Positions 13,684 to 14,222 of a DNA stretch of 14,222 bases are shown piece by piece (within the stretch, counting starts at the first letter, position 1; each line of letters begins with the position of its first letter). The stretch is from positions 1-14,222 of the forward strand of contig JALULO010000053.1 of the NCBI GenBank assembly GCA_027056215.1, given 5' to 3'. The translations under genes were made by a program, and so were the position numbers. Source of the stretch: Campylobacterales bacterium (GTDB taxonomy: Bacteria; Campylobacterota; Campylobacteria; Campylobacterales; QNZT01). Under the pieces are notes generated by a model. It made no database searches and was not told the DNA's origin. It saw only the letters and a list, made by a program, of their open reading frames with translations.

Positions 13684-14222
13684 ATGAGTACACATAAAAC
13701 AAAGTTTATATTTGTTACAGGAGGCGTATTAAGTTCTCTTGGTAAAGGAATCGCATCGGCTAGTATAGCCACACTTTTAAAGCACTCTGGTAAAGATGTC
13801 AGTATGCTTAAAATAGATCCCTATATCAATGTGGATCCAGGAACGATGAGTCCATTAGAACATGGTGAAGTTTTTGTGACCGCTGATGGTGGAGAAACAG
13901 ATTTGGATATTGGGCATTATGAGAGATTTTTAAACATAGATCTTTCTAAAGGAAACAATTTTACTACTGGACAGGTTTATTCTACTGTTATTGAAAAAGA
14001 GAGACGAGGTGATTATCTGGGAAAAACGATTCAAGTTATTCCTCACATTACCAATGAAATCAAAGAGCGTATCCTAAAAGCGGGTGAAGGTCATGATATA
14101 TTGATTGTTGAGGTAGGTGGTACGGTAGGGGATATCGAAAGTTTGCCATTTTTAGAAGCGATACGCGAATTTGGCTCAGACGTAGGACGCACAAATGCAC
14201 TATATGTGCATCTAACACTTGT
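13684..14222 (+). CDS. pyrG: CTP synthase, N-terminal part (cut by window edge)
   Basis: Converts UTP to CTP using ATP and glutamine-derived ammonia, the last step of pyrimidine nucleotide synthesis. Only the first 179 codons are present; the full enzyme is about 540 residues, so the rest of the synthetase domain and the whole glutaminase domain lie beyond the window. Seen: the P-loop FVTGGVLSSLGKGI (10-23, with Leu where many enzymes have Val), KIDPYINVDPGTMSPLEHGE, the metal- and UTP-site block DGGETDLDIGHYERF, and IVEVGGTVGDIESLPF with the conserved glutamate. The ATG is the first start in frame. The upstream GGATGG is a weak ribosome site. Confidence 0.97.
   Translation, partial: MSTHKTKFIFVTGGVLSSLGKGIASASIATLLKHSGKDVSMLKIDPYINVDPGTMSPLEHGEVFVTADGGETDLDIGHYERFLNIDLSKGNNFTTGQVYSTVIEKERRGDYLGKTIQVIPHITNEIKERILKAGEGHDILIVEVGGTVGDIESLPFLEAIREFGSDVGRTNALYVHLTL

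Noticed and set aside
1..14222. Mobile element, phage, CRISPR, toxin-antitoxin or defence island
   Set aside because: No transposase, integrase, direct-repeat array or toxin-like small gene pair is visible; gene content is mainly housekeeping and composition looks even.

Overview
The window is a compact, AT-rich chromosomal segment. Gene content and order point to a Campylobacterota (epsilonproteobacterial) genome, probably a free-living Sulfurimonas/Sulfurovum/Sulfuricurvum-like lineage. The main support is the panB-ruvB-AI-2E permease cluster: as I remember, panB and ruvB are neighbours in Helicobacter pylori, and ruvB and a permease of this family are neighbours in Campylobacter jejuni. 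The protein sequences also have that character. The genus call is an inference and was not tested by any search.

Layout from left to right. A minus-strand pair comes first: a membrane-bound GGDEF/EAL protein, and upstream of it a stand-alone trpA. A divergent promoter region separates trpA from a plus-strand operon, panB-ruvB-AI-2E permease. That operon runs tail-to-tail, with a 46-base coding overlap, into a minus-strand PhzF-family gene, which is preceded by a purine-type phosphoribosyltransferase gene. A plus-strand single-domain rhodanese gene starts divergently from the phosphoribosyltransferase and overlaps the 3' end of alr by 14 bases. Next is a minus-strand operon read as SulP transporter, 77-residue unknown protein, alr (alanine racemase). 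Divergent from it is an AAA_14/DUF4143-type ATPase, followed tail-to-tail, 5 bases away, by a minus-strand lipoprotein with LVIVD-like repeats. The right end is a plus-strand run: rnhB, a SAM methyltransferase, and pyrG, which is cut by the window edge.

The genes are mostly housekeeping: tryptophan, pantothenate and CTP synthesis, D-alanine supply for the cell wall, Holliday-junction migration, and RNA-DNA hybrid removal. Around them are one c-di-GMP signalling protein, two transport proteins and a few unassigned genes. Non-ATG starts are frequent (TTG for trpA and SulP; GTG for phzF-like, rhodanese and alr), and most are backed by a visible Shine-Dalgarno sequence. No gene-free stretch exceeds about 140 bases. 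I found no tRNA, rRNA, IS element, CRISPR array, phage gene or convincing intrinsic terminator.

I looked for an undescribed multi-gene system and do not see a convincing one. The items most worth a second look are the modified AAA_14/DUF4143 ATPase, the SulP-unknown-alr operon with its small uncharacterised protein, the EAL protein with a completely decayed GGDEF motif, the short solitary trpA, and the overlapping tails of the AI-2E and PhzF genes.
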